DNA of 64,000 nucleotides from Azospira oryzae (lineage in GTDB: Bacteria; Pseudomonadota; Gammaproteobacteria; Burkholderiales; Rhodocyclaceae), in NCBI RefSeq assembly GCF_004217225.1, contig NZ_SHKM01000001.1:372001-436000 (forward strand). The letters are read 5' to 3'. The position numbers and the translations under genes are program-made. Of this stretch, positions 29,630 through 37,509 are shown piece after piece. The notes beneath the pieces are model-generated. The model did no database searches, was not told the origin of the DNA, and saw only the letters and a list, made by a program, of their open reading frames with translations. How positions within the stretch are numbered: position 1 is the stretch's first letter; every line of letters starts with the position of its first letter.

Positions 29630-30670
29630 ATGGCAGTTCAGCAGACGGCAGCAGGCAGCACGGGTTTGGCCCTCAATCTGGCGCTCCAGGGCGGCGGCGC
29701 CCACGGCGCCTACAGCTGGGGTGTGCTCGACTGCCTGCTGGCGGACGGGCGCTACGGCTTCGACGGCATCAGCGGCACCAGCGCCGGCGCCATGAACGCC
29801 CTGGTGCTGGCCGACGGCCTGATGAAGGGCGGTCCCCAGTGGGCCCGCCTGGCCCTGGAAGAGTTCTGGCAGGCCATCGCCGACAGTGTGCCCCTGGATC
29901 TCTCCATGCCGGTGCAGGGCGGCGAAGGCCTGGCCCTGATGCCGGCCACCCGCATGATGCTCAACTGGACCCAGTATCTTTCGCCCTACCAGTTGAATCC
30001 CCTCAACTTCAATCCCCTGCGCCAGCTGCTCAAGGAGCGGGTGGATTTCGAGGGCCTGCGCCGGCACAGCCCGGTGCGCCTGTTCCTCGCCGCCACCAAC
30101 GCCAACACCGGCAAGCTGCGCCTCTTCCGCAACGCCGAACTGAGCGTGGAGGCGGCCCTGGCCTCGGCCTGCCTGCCCATGATCCACCACGCCGTGGAGA
30201 TCGACGGCGAGCCCTACTGGGACGGCGGCTATTCTGCCAACCCGGCGGTGTTCCCCCTGTTCTACGAATGCGACAGCCCGGAAATCCTGCTGGTGCTGCT
30301 GGCGCCGCCCACCTACGGCGAGGTGCCGACCACGGTGGAGGAAATCCGCGCCCGGGCCATGGAGCTGGCCTTCAACACCAGCGTGCTGCGGGAAATGCTG
30401 CTCTTCGCCAACGTCATCGACTTCTCCGCGCGACTGGGCCTGGAGGCGGGGGGGCTGGAAAAACGCATCCTGCAGACCCATTTCCATCTCATCGAGGCGG
30501 CCGACCTGCTGCACCAGTTCGGCTCCGAAACCAAGGTGGCGGCCGACTGGCCCTTCCTGCTAAAGCTCCACGACCTGGGCTACGCCGCCGCCGAAGACTG
30601 GCTCCGGGCCCACAGCGGCGACATCGGGGTACGCAACTCCTTCGATTTGGCCCGGCGCTTCCGCCTCTAG
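29630..30670 (+). CDS. Patatin-like phospholipase
   Basis: A 346-residue serine acyl hydrolase of the patatin family. The oxyanion motif GGGAHGAYSWGVLD lies near residue 21, the nucleophile Ser51 in GISGTSAGA, and the catalytic Asp198 in WDGGYSANP, so the Ser-Asp dyad is complete. No signal peptide is seen, so it is probably cytoplasmic or secreted without a standard signal. The substrate (phospholipid or other acyl ester) is not deducible. The ATG follows GAGGAG. In many PHA-producing bacteria related patatin proteins occur, and a phasin is encoded 6 kb away, but no direct link is seen. Confidence 0.9.
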   Translation: MAVQQTAAGSTGLALNLALQGGGAHGAYSWGVLDCLLADGRYGFDGISGTSAGAMNALVLADGLMKGGPQWARLALEEFWQAIADSVPLDLSMPVQGGEGLALMPATRMMLNWTQYLSPYQLNPLNFNPLRQLLKERVDFEGLRRHSPVRLFLAATNANTGKLRLFRNAELSVEAALASACLPMIHHAVEIDGEPYWDGGYSANPAVFPLFYECDSPEILLVLLAPPTYGEVPTTVEEIRARAMELAFNTSVLREMLLFANVIDFSARLGLEAGGLEKRILQTHFHLIEAADLLHQFGSETKVAADWPFLLKLHDLGYAAAEDWLRAHSGDIGVRNSFDLARRFRL

Positions 30671-30753
30671 GCTTGCCTATGCCGGTGCCGGGGCGGCAAG
30701 GCTAGAATAGGGGCCGTCAGCCGTTCATGTCCCCATCCTTTCCGCGAGACGCC

Positions 30754-31392
30754 ATGTTCAAAAAAGATATCGACCTGATCCGCACCCTTCACGCACGCTA
30801 CGGCCTGCAAGGCCCACTGCTGGATGCCGGGGGGCTGATCGCTCCCAGCATCGCCGACTACGATATCTCCATGGCCAAGGCCCTGGCCCTGGATCTGGAC
30901 CTGGACGGCCACAAGTGGTCCATCAAGGTGCCCCACCCGGTGCAGAACGACCGCTATGTGCGGATCGAGCGTCCCTGGACCTTCATCGATCCGGCCTACG
31001 TCATCGCCAACCCGGAGTACGGGGACCCCTACATCGAGCAACTGCCGGAAAAATATGCGGACACCTTCAACACCGTGATCATGGTGTCGGTGTTCGAGCA
31101 TGTGGAGAATCCCTACAAGGTTTCCGACGCCCTCTACAAGATCGTCAAGAAGGGCGGCTACCTGATCAATTCGGCGCCCTTCCTCTTTCCCTACCATCCC
31201 AGTCCGGAAGACAACTTCCGCTATTCGCCCGCCGCCCTGCGCCGCATTCATGAATCCAGCGGCTTCACCTGGGTGGAGGGGGATTTCCATATCAACCTCT
31301 CCGCCAAGGAAGGTATCGGCGATACCAATCCCCAGAACTACGGCGCCCCCCAGGGCATCATGGCCTGCTACGCGGTGTGCCGGAAGGATTGA
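30754..31392 (+). CDS. Class I SAM-dependent methyltransferase
   Basis: A 212-residue protein with a partial Rossmann methyltransferase pattern: LLDAGGLIAPSIADYDIS takes the place of motif I, an acidic segment VIMVSVFEHVENPYKV resembles motif post-II/III (SVFEH is typical), followed by LYKIVKKGGYLINSAPF. The glycine-rich motif I is poorly formed, so SAM binding is not certain. ATG 30754 is preferred over 30727 because of the GCGAGA site and the compact N-terminus. The substrate is unknown. It is monocistronic with a strong terminator. Confidence 0.72.
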   Translation: MFKKDIDLIRTLHARYGLQGPLLDAGGLIAPSIADYDISMAKALALDLDLDGHKWSIKVPHPVQNDRYVRIERPWTFIDPAYVIANPEYGDPYIEQLPEKYADTFNTVIMVSVFEHVENPYKVSDALYKIVKKGGYLINSAPFLFPYHPSPEDNFRYSPAALRRIHESSGFTWVEGDFHINLSAKEGIGDTNPQNYGAPQGIMACYAVCRKD

Positions 31393-31409
31393 CCCACCTT
31401 GTGCCCAAG

Positions 31410-31443
31410 GGCCCGATGCTTCCCGGCATCGGGCCGTTTTTCT
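31410..31443 (+). terminator. Terminator after the methyltransferase gene
   Basis: The arms GGCCCGATGC and GCATCGGGCC form a perfect ten-base-pair stem followed by GTTTTTC. Confidence 0.88.
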
Positions 31444-31459
31444 TTGAGGAGCCTGCCCC

Positions 31460-32266
31460 ATGACAGCTGATCGCACCGATGCTTCCCCGGCGGCCCGGCA
31501 CCAGCGCTGGTGCCAGCGCCGCCTGGCCGAACTGGATGCGCCGCAAGGCTGGCCCGGCCTGATCGGCCTCATCTGGCTGGAACCCGGCGACAACGCCGTG
31601 GGTGCGGGCGCCGACTGCCTGGTGCGCTTGCCCGACGGTCCGGAGCGCCTGGGCTTGTTGCGCTGGCAGGGCACCAGCATCACCTGGGAGCCCGCCGGCG
31701 GCGGGGTCCAGGCCCTGCAGACCGACGCCCAGGGGGAGCCGACGCCGGTGCGCAGCGGCGCCTACCAGTTTTTCATCATCGAGCGGGAAGGCCGTCTGGC
31801 GGTGCGCCTGCGGGATCTGGAGTGGCAGGCGAAGCGGCCCTTCGCCGGGCTGGAGTGCCTGCCCTATGCGCCGGCCTGGTCCATCGAGGCCGCCTGGGAA
31901 ACCCTGGGCGAGCCCGTGACCATGGAAGTGCCGACGGTGACCGGCGAACTGAAGGCGGTGACGGTGCGGCACCGGGCGGTGTTCGACCACGCCGGGCAGA
32001 CGGTGGCCCTGCTGCCCATGGAAACGGGGGAGGAGGGCGTCTTCTTCGTCTTCCGCGATGCCGGCAGCGGCCGCCTGACCTACGGCGCCGGCCGTTTCCT
32101 GCGCTGCCCGCCGCCTCAGAACGGCAAGGTGCTGCTGGACTTCAACCGGGCCTACAACCCGCCCTGCGCCTTCACCCCCTTCGCCACCTGCCCCCTGCCG
32201 CCGCCGGAGAACTGGCTGGGCTTTGCCGTCGAGGCCGGCGAACTGAAATACCGGGGCGGCCACTGA
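31460..32266 (+). CDS. DUF1684 family protein
   Basis: A 268-residue cytoplasmic protein matching the DUF1684 family through its C-terminal signature DFNRAYNPPCAFTPF followed by ATCPLPPPENWL. The N-terminal half has segments GLIGLIWLEPGDNAVGAG and RSGAYQFFIIEREGRLAVRLRD, also typical. The conserved cysteines and the NPPCAF motif suggest a ligand or metal site, but the function of the family is unknown. The ATG follows TGAGGAG. The next gene, a flavin reductase, starts 34 bases after, so the two are probably co-transcribed. Confidence 0.88.
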   Translation: MTADRTDASPAARHQRWCQRRLAELDAPQGWPGLIGLIWLEPGDNAVGAGADCLVRLPDGPERLGLLRWQGTSITWEPAGGGVQALQTDAQGEPTPVRSGAYQFFIIEREGRLAVRLRDLEWQAKRPFAGLECLPYAPAWSIEAAWETLGEPVTMEVPTVTGELKAVTVRHRAVFDHAGQTVALLPMETGEEGVFFVFRDAGSGRLTYGAGRFLRCPPPQNGKVLLDFNRAYNPPCAFTPFATCPLPPPENWLGFAVEAGELKYRGGH

Positions 32267-32300
32267 GGCTCCCGTACCCATCCTGCTTGGAGAGAAAAAG

Positions 32301-32867
32301 ATGCGTGTCGCCGTTCCCCTGTCTCAGGCCTACAAGCTGCTCAACCACGGCCCCGTGACCCTGGTCAGCAGCGCCCACCAGGGGCGCCGCAACGTCATGG
32401 CGGCCTCCTGGGCCATGCCCCTGGATTTTTCGCCGCCCAAGGTGGCAGTGGTGATCGACAAGGGCGCCCATACCCGGGGCCTGGTGGAAGGCTCCGGCGA
32501 ATTCGTGCTGGGCATTCCCGGCAAGGCTCTGGCCGGGGCGGTGGTGGCCGTGGGTTCTTGCAGCGGCCGCGACGGGGACAAGTTCGCCCGCCTGGGGCTG
32601 GCCACGGCGCCGGCGGAAAAGGTGGGGGCGCCCCTGGTGGAGGGCTGTGCCGCCTGGCTGGAATGCCGGGTGCTGCCGGAAGAGCACAACCAGCACAACC
32701 AGCAGGCCTACGACCTGTTCCTGGCCGAGGTGGTGGCGGCCTGGGCCGATGACCGGGCCTTCCGGGACGGCCGCTGGCTGTTCGCGGCGGAAGAACTGCG
32801 CACCCTGCATTACGTGGCGGGCGGGCAGTTCTTCCTCACCGGCGACAGCCTGGAGGTGCCGGCCTAA
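32301..32867 (+). CDS. Flavin reductase-like FMN-binding protein
   Basis: A 188-residue protein of the flavin reductase (RutF/HpaC-like) split-barrel family. Family segments are NHGPVTLVSSAHQGRRNVMAASWAMPLDFSPPKVAVVI, with the flavin-binding MAASWAMP part, and FVLGIPGKALAG and EGCAAWLECRV further on. Such proteins bind FMN and either reduce free flavin for a partner oxygenase or act on their own. No oxygenase gene is adjacent. The start follows GGAGAG. It probably shares a transcript with the DUF1684 gene. Confidence 0.88.
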   Translation: MRVAVPLSQAYKLLNHGPVTLVSSAHQGRRNVMAASWAMPLDFSPPKVAVVIDKGAHTRGLVEGSGEFVLGIPGKALAGAVVAVGSCSGRDGDKFARLGLATAPAEKVGAPLVEGCAAWLECRVLPEEHNQHNQQAYDLFLAEVVAAWADDRAFRDGRWLFAAEELRTLHYVAGGQFFLTGDSLEVPA

Positions 32868-32945
32868 GGCCCGGCGCGGCCCCTGGGCGGGGCCGGGAGA
32901 AGGGAAGCGAAGGGGCGAAGAGCCGCCGCCGGGGGCGGCTCCAGC

Positions 32946-33194
32946 TCAGTGCTGGTGGGGGATGCCGGCGACTTCGAAGGCGTAGCTGCCTTCGGGCGGG
33001 GCGCAGTGGAAGCAGGGGGCGTGGGCGGTGTTGCCCAGGCCCAGGACCTGTTGGGCCAGGAGGCGGGCCACCTCGGGCTGGCCGGCGCAGGCCTCGCGGA
33101 TGACGGATTCGATTTCCACCTCGGTTTGCTGCGACTGCACATGACTCAGTCGCTGCAGGAGGGAGGTCAGTTGTTGGCGTTCAATGGCGTTCAT
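32946..33194 (-). CDS. Small protein related to the N-terminus of DUF2076
   Basis: An 82-residue protein. Residues 1-55 (MNAIERQQLTSLLQRLSHVQ, QPEVARLLAQQVLGL) resemble the helical N-terminal part of DUF2076 proteins, which are normally far longer. The last 20 residues contain CFHC and a terminal HQH, a possible metal site. ATG 33194 follows GAGGAG. The likeness is by eye and could be wrong. It lies downstream of the AraC regulator on the same strand, with a 15-base palindrome 57 bases before its start. Function unknown. Confidence 0.65.
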   Translation of the reverse strand: MNAIERQQLTSLLQRLSHVQSQQTEVEIESVIREACAGQPEVARLLAQQVLGLGNTAHAPCFHCAPPEGSYAFEVAGIPHQH

Positions 33195-33250
33195 GGCTGG
33201 CTCCTCAGGCGATACGGCTTCGGGATGAGGTCGATTCTGCGCCTGTTGAA

Positions 33251-33265
33251 TGTTGCAATGCAACA
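33251..33265. promoter_or_regulatory. Palindromic operator candidate before the small DUF2076-like gene
   Basis: TGTTGCA-A-TGCAACA is a perfect palindrome around one central base. It recalls TGC-N-GCA sites of PHA-regulator PhaR type, but that identity is a guess. Confidence 0.5.
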
Positions 33266-33319
33266 AGTTTAGGCCAGGCATTTGATCCAGGTTGATACAG
33301 TGTGTAACAGGCCCCGCAG

Positions 33320-34105
33320 CTACTGGCGGAAAAACTGCCGCGGCGACTGGCCGAAAGCCCGCTTGAACATGGCGGAGAAGGCGCTGGGGCTGGCGTAGCC
33401 CAGTTCCGCCGCCACCGCCCCCAGGCTGCGGCCCTGGGCCACCAGGGCGGCGGCCCGGGACAGGCGCAGCTGCTGGCGCCAGGCGCCGAAGGGCATGGCC
33501 AGCTCCTTCTGGAAGAGGCGGGCCAGGGTGCGGCTGCTGGCGCCGACCCGGGCGGCCCAGGCCTCCAGGCTGAGGTCCGCCGCGGGCTGGTCGAGCAGGG
33601 CCTGGCAGAGGGCCATCAGGCGCCGGTCCCGGGGCAGGGGCAGGCCCAGGGAGAGGGGCTTGGCCTGGCGCATCTCCTCCACCAGCAGGGCCGTCATCAG
33701 GCCGCGCCGGGGGTCGGCGGGGGCCGGGCTGGCGGCCAGGGCCTCGCTCAGGGCCCGCATGACGTCGGAGATCTCCACCACCCGGCAGGAATCCAGTGGC
33801 AGGGGGGCCGCCGCCGTATCCACGTAAAGGGTGCGCAGCTCCACCTGGCCCAGCATGACCACGGTGTGGGCCACCTGGGGCGGAATCCAGATGGCCCGCA
33901 GGGGCGGCACGATCCAGGCCATGTCGGCGGTGGCCAGGCGGATGGTGCCGGCAATGGGGTAGGCCAGCTGGGCCCAGTCGTGGCTGTGCCAGGGGATTTC
34001 CACGTCGGCCGGTGCCTTGCGCAGGTTCACCGTGACCGGCTCGGCGGCGCTGGGGGGCCGGCGGGGCCAGGGATCGTAGGGCAGGCGCGGCTGGGCGGCA
34101 GGCAT
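33320..34105 (-). CDS. AraC-family transcriptional regulator with cupin sensor
   Basis: A 261-residue regulator. The N-terminal cupin-like sensor spans about 20-130 (IPWHSHDWAQLAYPIAGTIRL, WIVPPLRAIWIPPQVAHTVVM), and the C-terminal double helix-turn-helix about 165-260 (LSLEAWAARVGASSRTLARLF, SLGAVAAELGYASPSAFSAMFKRAFGQSPRQF). This is the type usually encoded divergently from the exporter it controls. The open frame extends through the 12-base repeat tract to 34330, but ATG 34105 with GGAAG upstream gives a normal N-terminus; the repeat-coded part is rejected. It is divergent from the MFS exporter, whose expression it likely regulates. Confidence 0.92.
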   Translation of the reverse strand: MPAAQPRLPYDPWPRRPPSAAEPVTVNLRKAPADVEIPWHSHDWAQLAYPIAGTIRLATADMAWIVPPLRAIWIPPQVAHTVVMLGQVELRTLYVDTAAAPLPLDSCRVVEISDVMRALSEALAASPAPADPRRGLMTALLVEEMRQAKPLSLGLPLPRDRRLMALCQALLDQPAADLSLEAWAARVGASSRTLARLFQKELAMPFGAWRQQLRLSRAAALVAQGRSLGAVAAELGYASPSAFSAMFKRAFGQSPRQFFRQ

Positions 34106-34204
34106 GGGCGTCTTCCGGAGGGAGCGGGTTGGGGGCGGCATCCGCCGGCTGGAATCGGGGCGGAGCGGGTTGGCGCTGGGGCCGGGCCAGCGCCGGTCCG
34201 GGGC

Positions 34205-34308
34205 GGTACGGTCAGCGGTACGGTCAGCGGTACGGTCAGCGGTACGGTCAGCGGTACGGTCAGCGGTACGGTCAGCGGTACGGTCAGCGGTACGGTCAGC
34301 GGTACGGT
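34205..34308. repeat. Tandem repeat, eight copies of a 12-base unit
   Basis: The unit GGTACGGTCAGC occurs eight times without mismatch (34205-34300), followed by the partial copy GGTACGGT. The exact identity of copies points to recent slippage. Being 12 bases long, it keeps frame and close to one helical turn per copy. Confidence 0.97.
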
Positions 34309-34325
34309 ACGGCTGGCATGATTGC

Positions 34326-34338
34326 GACAATTATTGTC
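34326..34338. promoter_or_regulatory. Palindromic operator candidate in the araC-MFS region
   Basis: GACAAT-T-ATTGTC, perfect six-base arms around one base, in a short A/T-rich segment between the repeat tract and the MFS gene. It may be a regulator site or lie within a promoter. Confidence 0.5.
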
Positions 34339-34412
34339 CGTCTGCCGTATTTCTGCCAGGGGCCGGGAGGGTTAGGATGCCAGCCTGTTTTCCATCATCA
34401 GGAGCCGGGCCC

Positions 34413-35717
34413 ATGGGTACCGACAGCAATGCCGCCGTGGCATCCCCCGAACCTGTGGCGCTCGCTGCCGCCGTCACCGATACGACTGCCGCCTCTGCCG
34501 GTGCTGAAGCAGGCGAGGCCGCCGGGCTGCAGCGCCGGCGCGAATACGCCACCATCAGCGTGGTGGGCTTCGCTCACGGCGTCTCCCATTTCTTCCATCT
34601 CCTGCTGGCGCCCCTCTTTCCCTGGCTGATGCAGGAGTTCGGCCTCAGCTTCACCCAGGTGGGGGCCACCATGACCCTCTTCTTCGTCGTTTCCGGCATC
34701 GGCCAGGCCCTGGCCGGCTTCGCCGTGGACCGGCTGGGGGCGCGGCGGGTGCTGTTCTTCGGCGTCTCCTGCCTGGCGGCCGCCGGCGTGGCTTTGGCCC
34801 TGGCCCACAGCTATGCCGGCCTGTTCCTGGCCGCCGGCCTGGCGGGGCTGGGCAATGCGGTGTTCCATCCGGCGGACTTCACCCTGCTCAACCGCCATGT
34901 TTCCGCGGCCCGCCTGGGCCATGCCTTCTCCATCCACGGCCTCTCCGGCAACCTGGGCTGGGCGGCGGCGCCGGCCTTCCTCACCGGCATCGCGGCCCTG
35001 GCCGGCTGGCGCGGCGCCGCCCTGGGCGCCGGCGCGGTGGCCCTGCTGGCCCTCGGCCTGCTGGTCTGCTTCCGCCATCTGCTGGCCGATCCGCCCCATG
35101 GGGCAAGCCGGCACGACGGGGCTCCCGGCTCCCCCTTCGCCTTCCTTGGCTGCGGCCCGGTATGGCTGTGCTTTGGCTTCTTCCTGTTCACCACCACCGC
35201 CTTCGGCGCCTTCCAGAATTTCGGCTCGCCGGTGCTGCAGCAGGTCTATGGCCTTTCCGTGGGCCTGGCGGCCAGCGCCATCACCGCCTTTCTCCTGGGC
35301 GGGGCCGGCGGCATGGCCCTGGGCGGCTTTCTCGCCGGCAAGGCCATGGCCCACGACCGGCGTATCGCCCTGATCCTGTCCACGGCGGCCCTGCTGGCCC
35401 TGCTGTTGGCCAGCGGTGCCGTGCCTGGTGCCCTGGTGCCGCTGCTGATGGCCTGCATCGGCTTCTGCAACGGCCTGGCCGGTCCTTCCCGGGACCTGCT
35501 GGTGCGCCGGGCGGCGGCGGCCCGTTTCGGCCAGCAGGCTTTCGGCCGGGTCTACGGTTTCGTCTATTCGGGGCTGGATACGGGGCTGGCCCTGTCGCCC
35601 CTGCTGTTCGGGCCCATGCTCGATGCCGGCCATTTTGCCAGCGTGCTGGTGGGCGTGGCCATCCTCCAGTCCATCGCCGTGCTGACGGCCCTGGGGGTGG
35701 GGCGGCGCCAGGTTTGA
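34413..35717 (+). CDS. MFS transporter
   Basis: A 434-residue major facilitator protein with about 12 membrane helices. Early features are GFAHGVSHFFHLLLAPLFPWLMQEFGLSFTQVG, then the loop 2-3 motif GFAVDRLGARRV, and a second-half loop GGFLAGKAMAHDRR. The opening His-rich helix resembles Fsr-type drug exporters, but substrate is not deducible. Upstream in-frame starts run through the repeat tract; ATG 34413 follows CAGGAG at the right distance and is chosen. It is divergent from the AraC regulator, its probable controller. Confidence 0.88.
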   Translation: MGTDSNAAVASPEPVALAAAVTDTTAASAGAEAGEAAGLQRRREYATISVVGFAHGVSHFFHLLLAPLFPWLMQEFGLSFTQVGATMTLFFVVSGIGQALAGFAVDRLGARRVLFFGVSCLAAAGVALALAHSYAGLFLAAGLAGLGNAVFHPADFTLLNRHVSAARLGHAFSIHGLSGNLGWAAAPAFLTGIAALAGWRGAALGAGAVALLALGLLVCFRHLLADPPHGASRHDGAPGSPFAFLGCGPVWLCFGFFLFTTTAFGAFQNFGSPVLQQVYGLSVGLAASAITAFLLGGAGGMALGGFLAGKAMAHDRRIALILSTAALLALLLASGAVPGALVPLLMACIGFCNGLAGPSRDLLVRRAAAARFGQQAFGRVYGFVYSGLDTGLALSPLLFGPMLDAGHFASVLVGVAILQSIAVLTALGVGRRQV

Positions 35718-35758
35718 AAAGGCCGAAAATCCGGGCCACAGAGAGCACAGAGACCAGC

Positions 35759-35818
35759 GGGAGGTGGCGGGAGGTGGCGGGAGGTGGCGGGAGGTGGCGG
35801 GAGGTGGCGGGAGGTGCG
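35759..35818. repeat. Tandem repeat, G-rich 10-base unit
   Basis: The unit GGGAGGTGGC is repeated five times exactly (35759-35808), then a degenerate sixth copy. It lies between the convergent MFS and mutarotase genes. The plus strand has regularly spaced G-runs able to form a G-quadruplex. Just before it, CACAGAGAG and CACAGAGAC form a short direct repeat at 35738-35755. Confidence 0.95.
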
Positions 35819-35947
35819 GGCTGCCGGGTGACTGGCCAGGCCCGGTTCAGGGACCTGGCCGGAAAGGCAGGAGGGACGGCCATCTTGGCCTGATGCAGGT
35901 GGAGAGGCCCGTGGATATTGCCTCTCCGCCCTGCCTGTTTTTCGGGA

Positions 35948-36820
35948 TCAGGCGTCCAGGGTCACCAGGGTCTGGCGGCCCCACCAGGAGGCGCCGGGGG
36001 CCACCACCACCGGCTCGCCCACGGCCACGGCCTCGACGCACAGCATGTGGCGGAAACCGTTGGCCGGCATGTCCTTGAGGCTGGCGCAGCGGTGTTCCCA
36101 GGGGTTCCACACTACCACGTCGGGAAAGCCCTCGCTGGCGATGGCCAGGGCCTGGCGTCCGTCCTTCAGCAGCAGGGGGCGGGGCACGTCCAGATAAACC
36201 TGGTCCACCTCGTCATCCACCATCAGTTCCGGGCCGGTCTCGACCTTGGTCTCCTGGCTGCCGGGAAGCTGGCGGCGGCTGCCGTGGAGGCCGGTGAGGG
36301 TGACGTTCTCCACTTCCTTGACGCGCAGGTAGGTGTGCAGGCCGCCGGTGAATTCCAGGGGTTCGCTGCCCGGATTCTCCACTTCCAGTTCGATGTCCAG
36401 GCGGTCGCGGGTCAGTGCCACGGTCAGCTCGGCGCGGAAGTCGTGGGGCCACAGGGCCCGGCTGGCGTCGTCGGCCGTGAGGCTGTAGACGGCGCAGGCG
36501 AAGCCGCCTTCTTCCGCTTCCGGCTGTTCGCGCCACTCTTCCAGGGTCCAGGTGGCGGTGCGGGCGAAGCCGTGCTTGGGCAGGGGGCCGCGCTCGCTGA
36601 ACTGGGGAAAGATGACCGGCACGCCGCCACGGATGGGGACGCTGCCGCCGAAGTTGGCCTGGGGGCTGAGATAGAGGCGCTCGCCGCCGCCGGCGGGGAC
36701 CCAGGACAGGGCCTGGGCGCCGAAGGCGCTGATGACGGCGGTGCTGCCGTCGGGCAGGGTGAGGCGGACGGCGTCGAGGCCGTGGAAGGTGGTGTTGCCG
36801 AGTTTCTGGGATGCCGACAT
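35948..36820 (-). CDS. D-hexose-6-phosphate mutarotase
   Basis: A 290-residue aldose-epimerase-superfamily enzyme of the YeaD type, which interconverts alpha and beta anomers of glucose-6-phosphate and related sugars. Family segments include AQALSWVP, LYLSPQANFGGSVPIRGGVPVIFPQF, KHGFARTATW with catalytic-type His, LHTYLRV with a second His, and VVWNPW followed by CVEAVAV with the Glu base. ATG 36820 begins MSASQKLG; the extension to 36952 is not supported. A ribosome site is weak. It is separate from its neighbours. Confidence 0.9.
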   Translation of the reverse strand: MSASQKLGNTTFHGLDAVRLTLPDGSTAVISAFGAQALSWVPAGGGERLYLSPQANFGGSVPIRGGVPVIFPQFSERGPLPKHGFARTATWTLEEWREQPEAEEGGFACAVYSLTADDASRALWPHDFRAELTVALTRDRLDIELEVENPGSEPLEFTGGLHTYLRVKEVENVTLTGLHGSRRQLPGSQETKVETGPELMVDDEVDQVYLDVPRPLLLKDGRQALAIASEGFPDVVVWNPWEHRCASLKDMPANGFRHMLCVEAVAVGEPVVVAPGASWWGRQTLVTLDA

Positions 36821-36890
36821 GGGGAGCGCTGGGAGAAAGGGCGGGGCGCTATTGTAGCCGGGCGGCGGCGGCTCCGCCCGGTGCGGTGTT

Positions 36891-37439
36891 TCAGGCGCCC
36901 TTGCGGCGGGCGGCGCTGCGGGGCTTGCTGCCGTTGTCTTCGTTCGCGGCACTTTCCTCGGCCAGGCCGGCCTCGATTTGGGTGGCCGCCTCGGCGGCGG
37001 TGTGGGAGGCGTTGGCGGCCAGGTGGCCCAGGGTGTGGTCCAGCTGGGTGACGCTCTGCTGGAACAGGTTCACCGCCGGCAGGATTTCCGCCGGCAGGCC
37101 CTTGCCGGCCTTTTCGATGCTGTGGGCGACGAAGGCGCTGAGGCCGTGGCTGTGGCCTTCGAAAAAGCGGATGGCCTCTTCCTGCAGGGCCATCAGGGCG
37201 CCCAGGCCTTCCTGGGTCAGGGCCAGGGAGTGGCGGTGCAGGGTGTCGCCGGTCTTGCCGGCGTCCAGGCGGGGCAGGGCGCCATCGTCCGCCTGCAAGG
37301 ATTCGAGCAGGTCCTGGCGGGCGGCGCTGCAGATGTCCAGGGTGCGGTGGCCGGAATCGAGCAGCAGGCCGGCGATGCTGGAGAAGGCGTTGAGGGAGCC
37401 CTGGTGCAGGGCGGCGGTGGCGGGTTGCAGGTCGTACAT
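36891..37439 (-). CDS. Phasin family protein
   Basis: A 182-residue, mostly helical protein of the phasin family, which coats polyhydroxyalkanoate granules. The first 110 residues are amphipathic helices (ALHQGSLNAFSSIAGLLLDSGHRTLDI, AARQDLLESLQ, FFEGHSHGLSAFV), and the tail is Ala-rich then basic (KPRSAARRKGA), like tails that contact DNA or granules. ATG 37439 follows CAGGAG. Phasin genes are often PhaR-regulated, but no clear PhaR site was found directly upstream. PHA synthesis genes are not in the window. Assignment from helix pattern and length is good but not certain. Confidence 0.78.
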   Translation of the reverse strand: MYDLQPATAALHQGSLNAFSSIAGLLLDSGHRTLDICSAARQDLLESLQADDGALPRLDAGKTGDTLHRHSLALTQEGLGALMALQEEAIRFFEGHSHGLSAFVAHSIEKAGKGLPAEILPAVNLFQQSVTQLDHTLGHLAANASHTAAEAATQIEAGLAEESAANEDNGSKPRSAARRKGA

Positions 37440-37509
37440 GGCGGCTGTCTCCTGGGTGGGGGGCTTCCTTTTTTAGCACCCCCACATGACAGCGGCGTGA
37501 CCGCCGGGC

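Larger units (their letters stand above)
34106..34412. other. Divergent araC-MFS control region
   Basis: This 307-base gap contains a tandem 12-base repeat tract (34205-34308) and a 6-1-6 palindrome GACAAT-T-ATTGTC at 34326-34338. No gene is supported: the repeat reads as low-complexity peptides in several frames on both strands. The promoters of both flanking genes must lie here. Confidence 0.7.

Noticed and set aside
34205-34308. CRISPR array
   Set aside because: Units are contiguous 12-base copies with no spacers.
33320-34330. Longer AraC-type open frame reading ADRT repeats at its N-terminus
   Set aside because: The extension is the 12-base repeat read as peptide; ATG 34105 has a ribosome site and the family N-terminus.
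34104-34412. Open frames reading SGTV or YGQR repeats on the plus strand
   Set aside because: They are translations of the same 12-base repeat without a ribosome site at a sensible place; the MFS start with CAGGAG is at 34413.
35759-35818. CRISPR or REP-type element
   Set aside because: A simple contiguous 10-base repeat, with no spacers and no hairpin symmetry.
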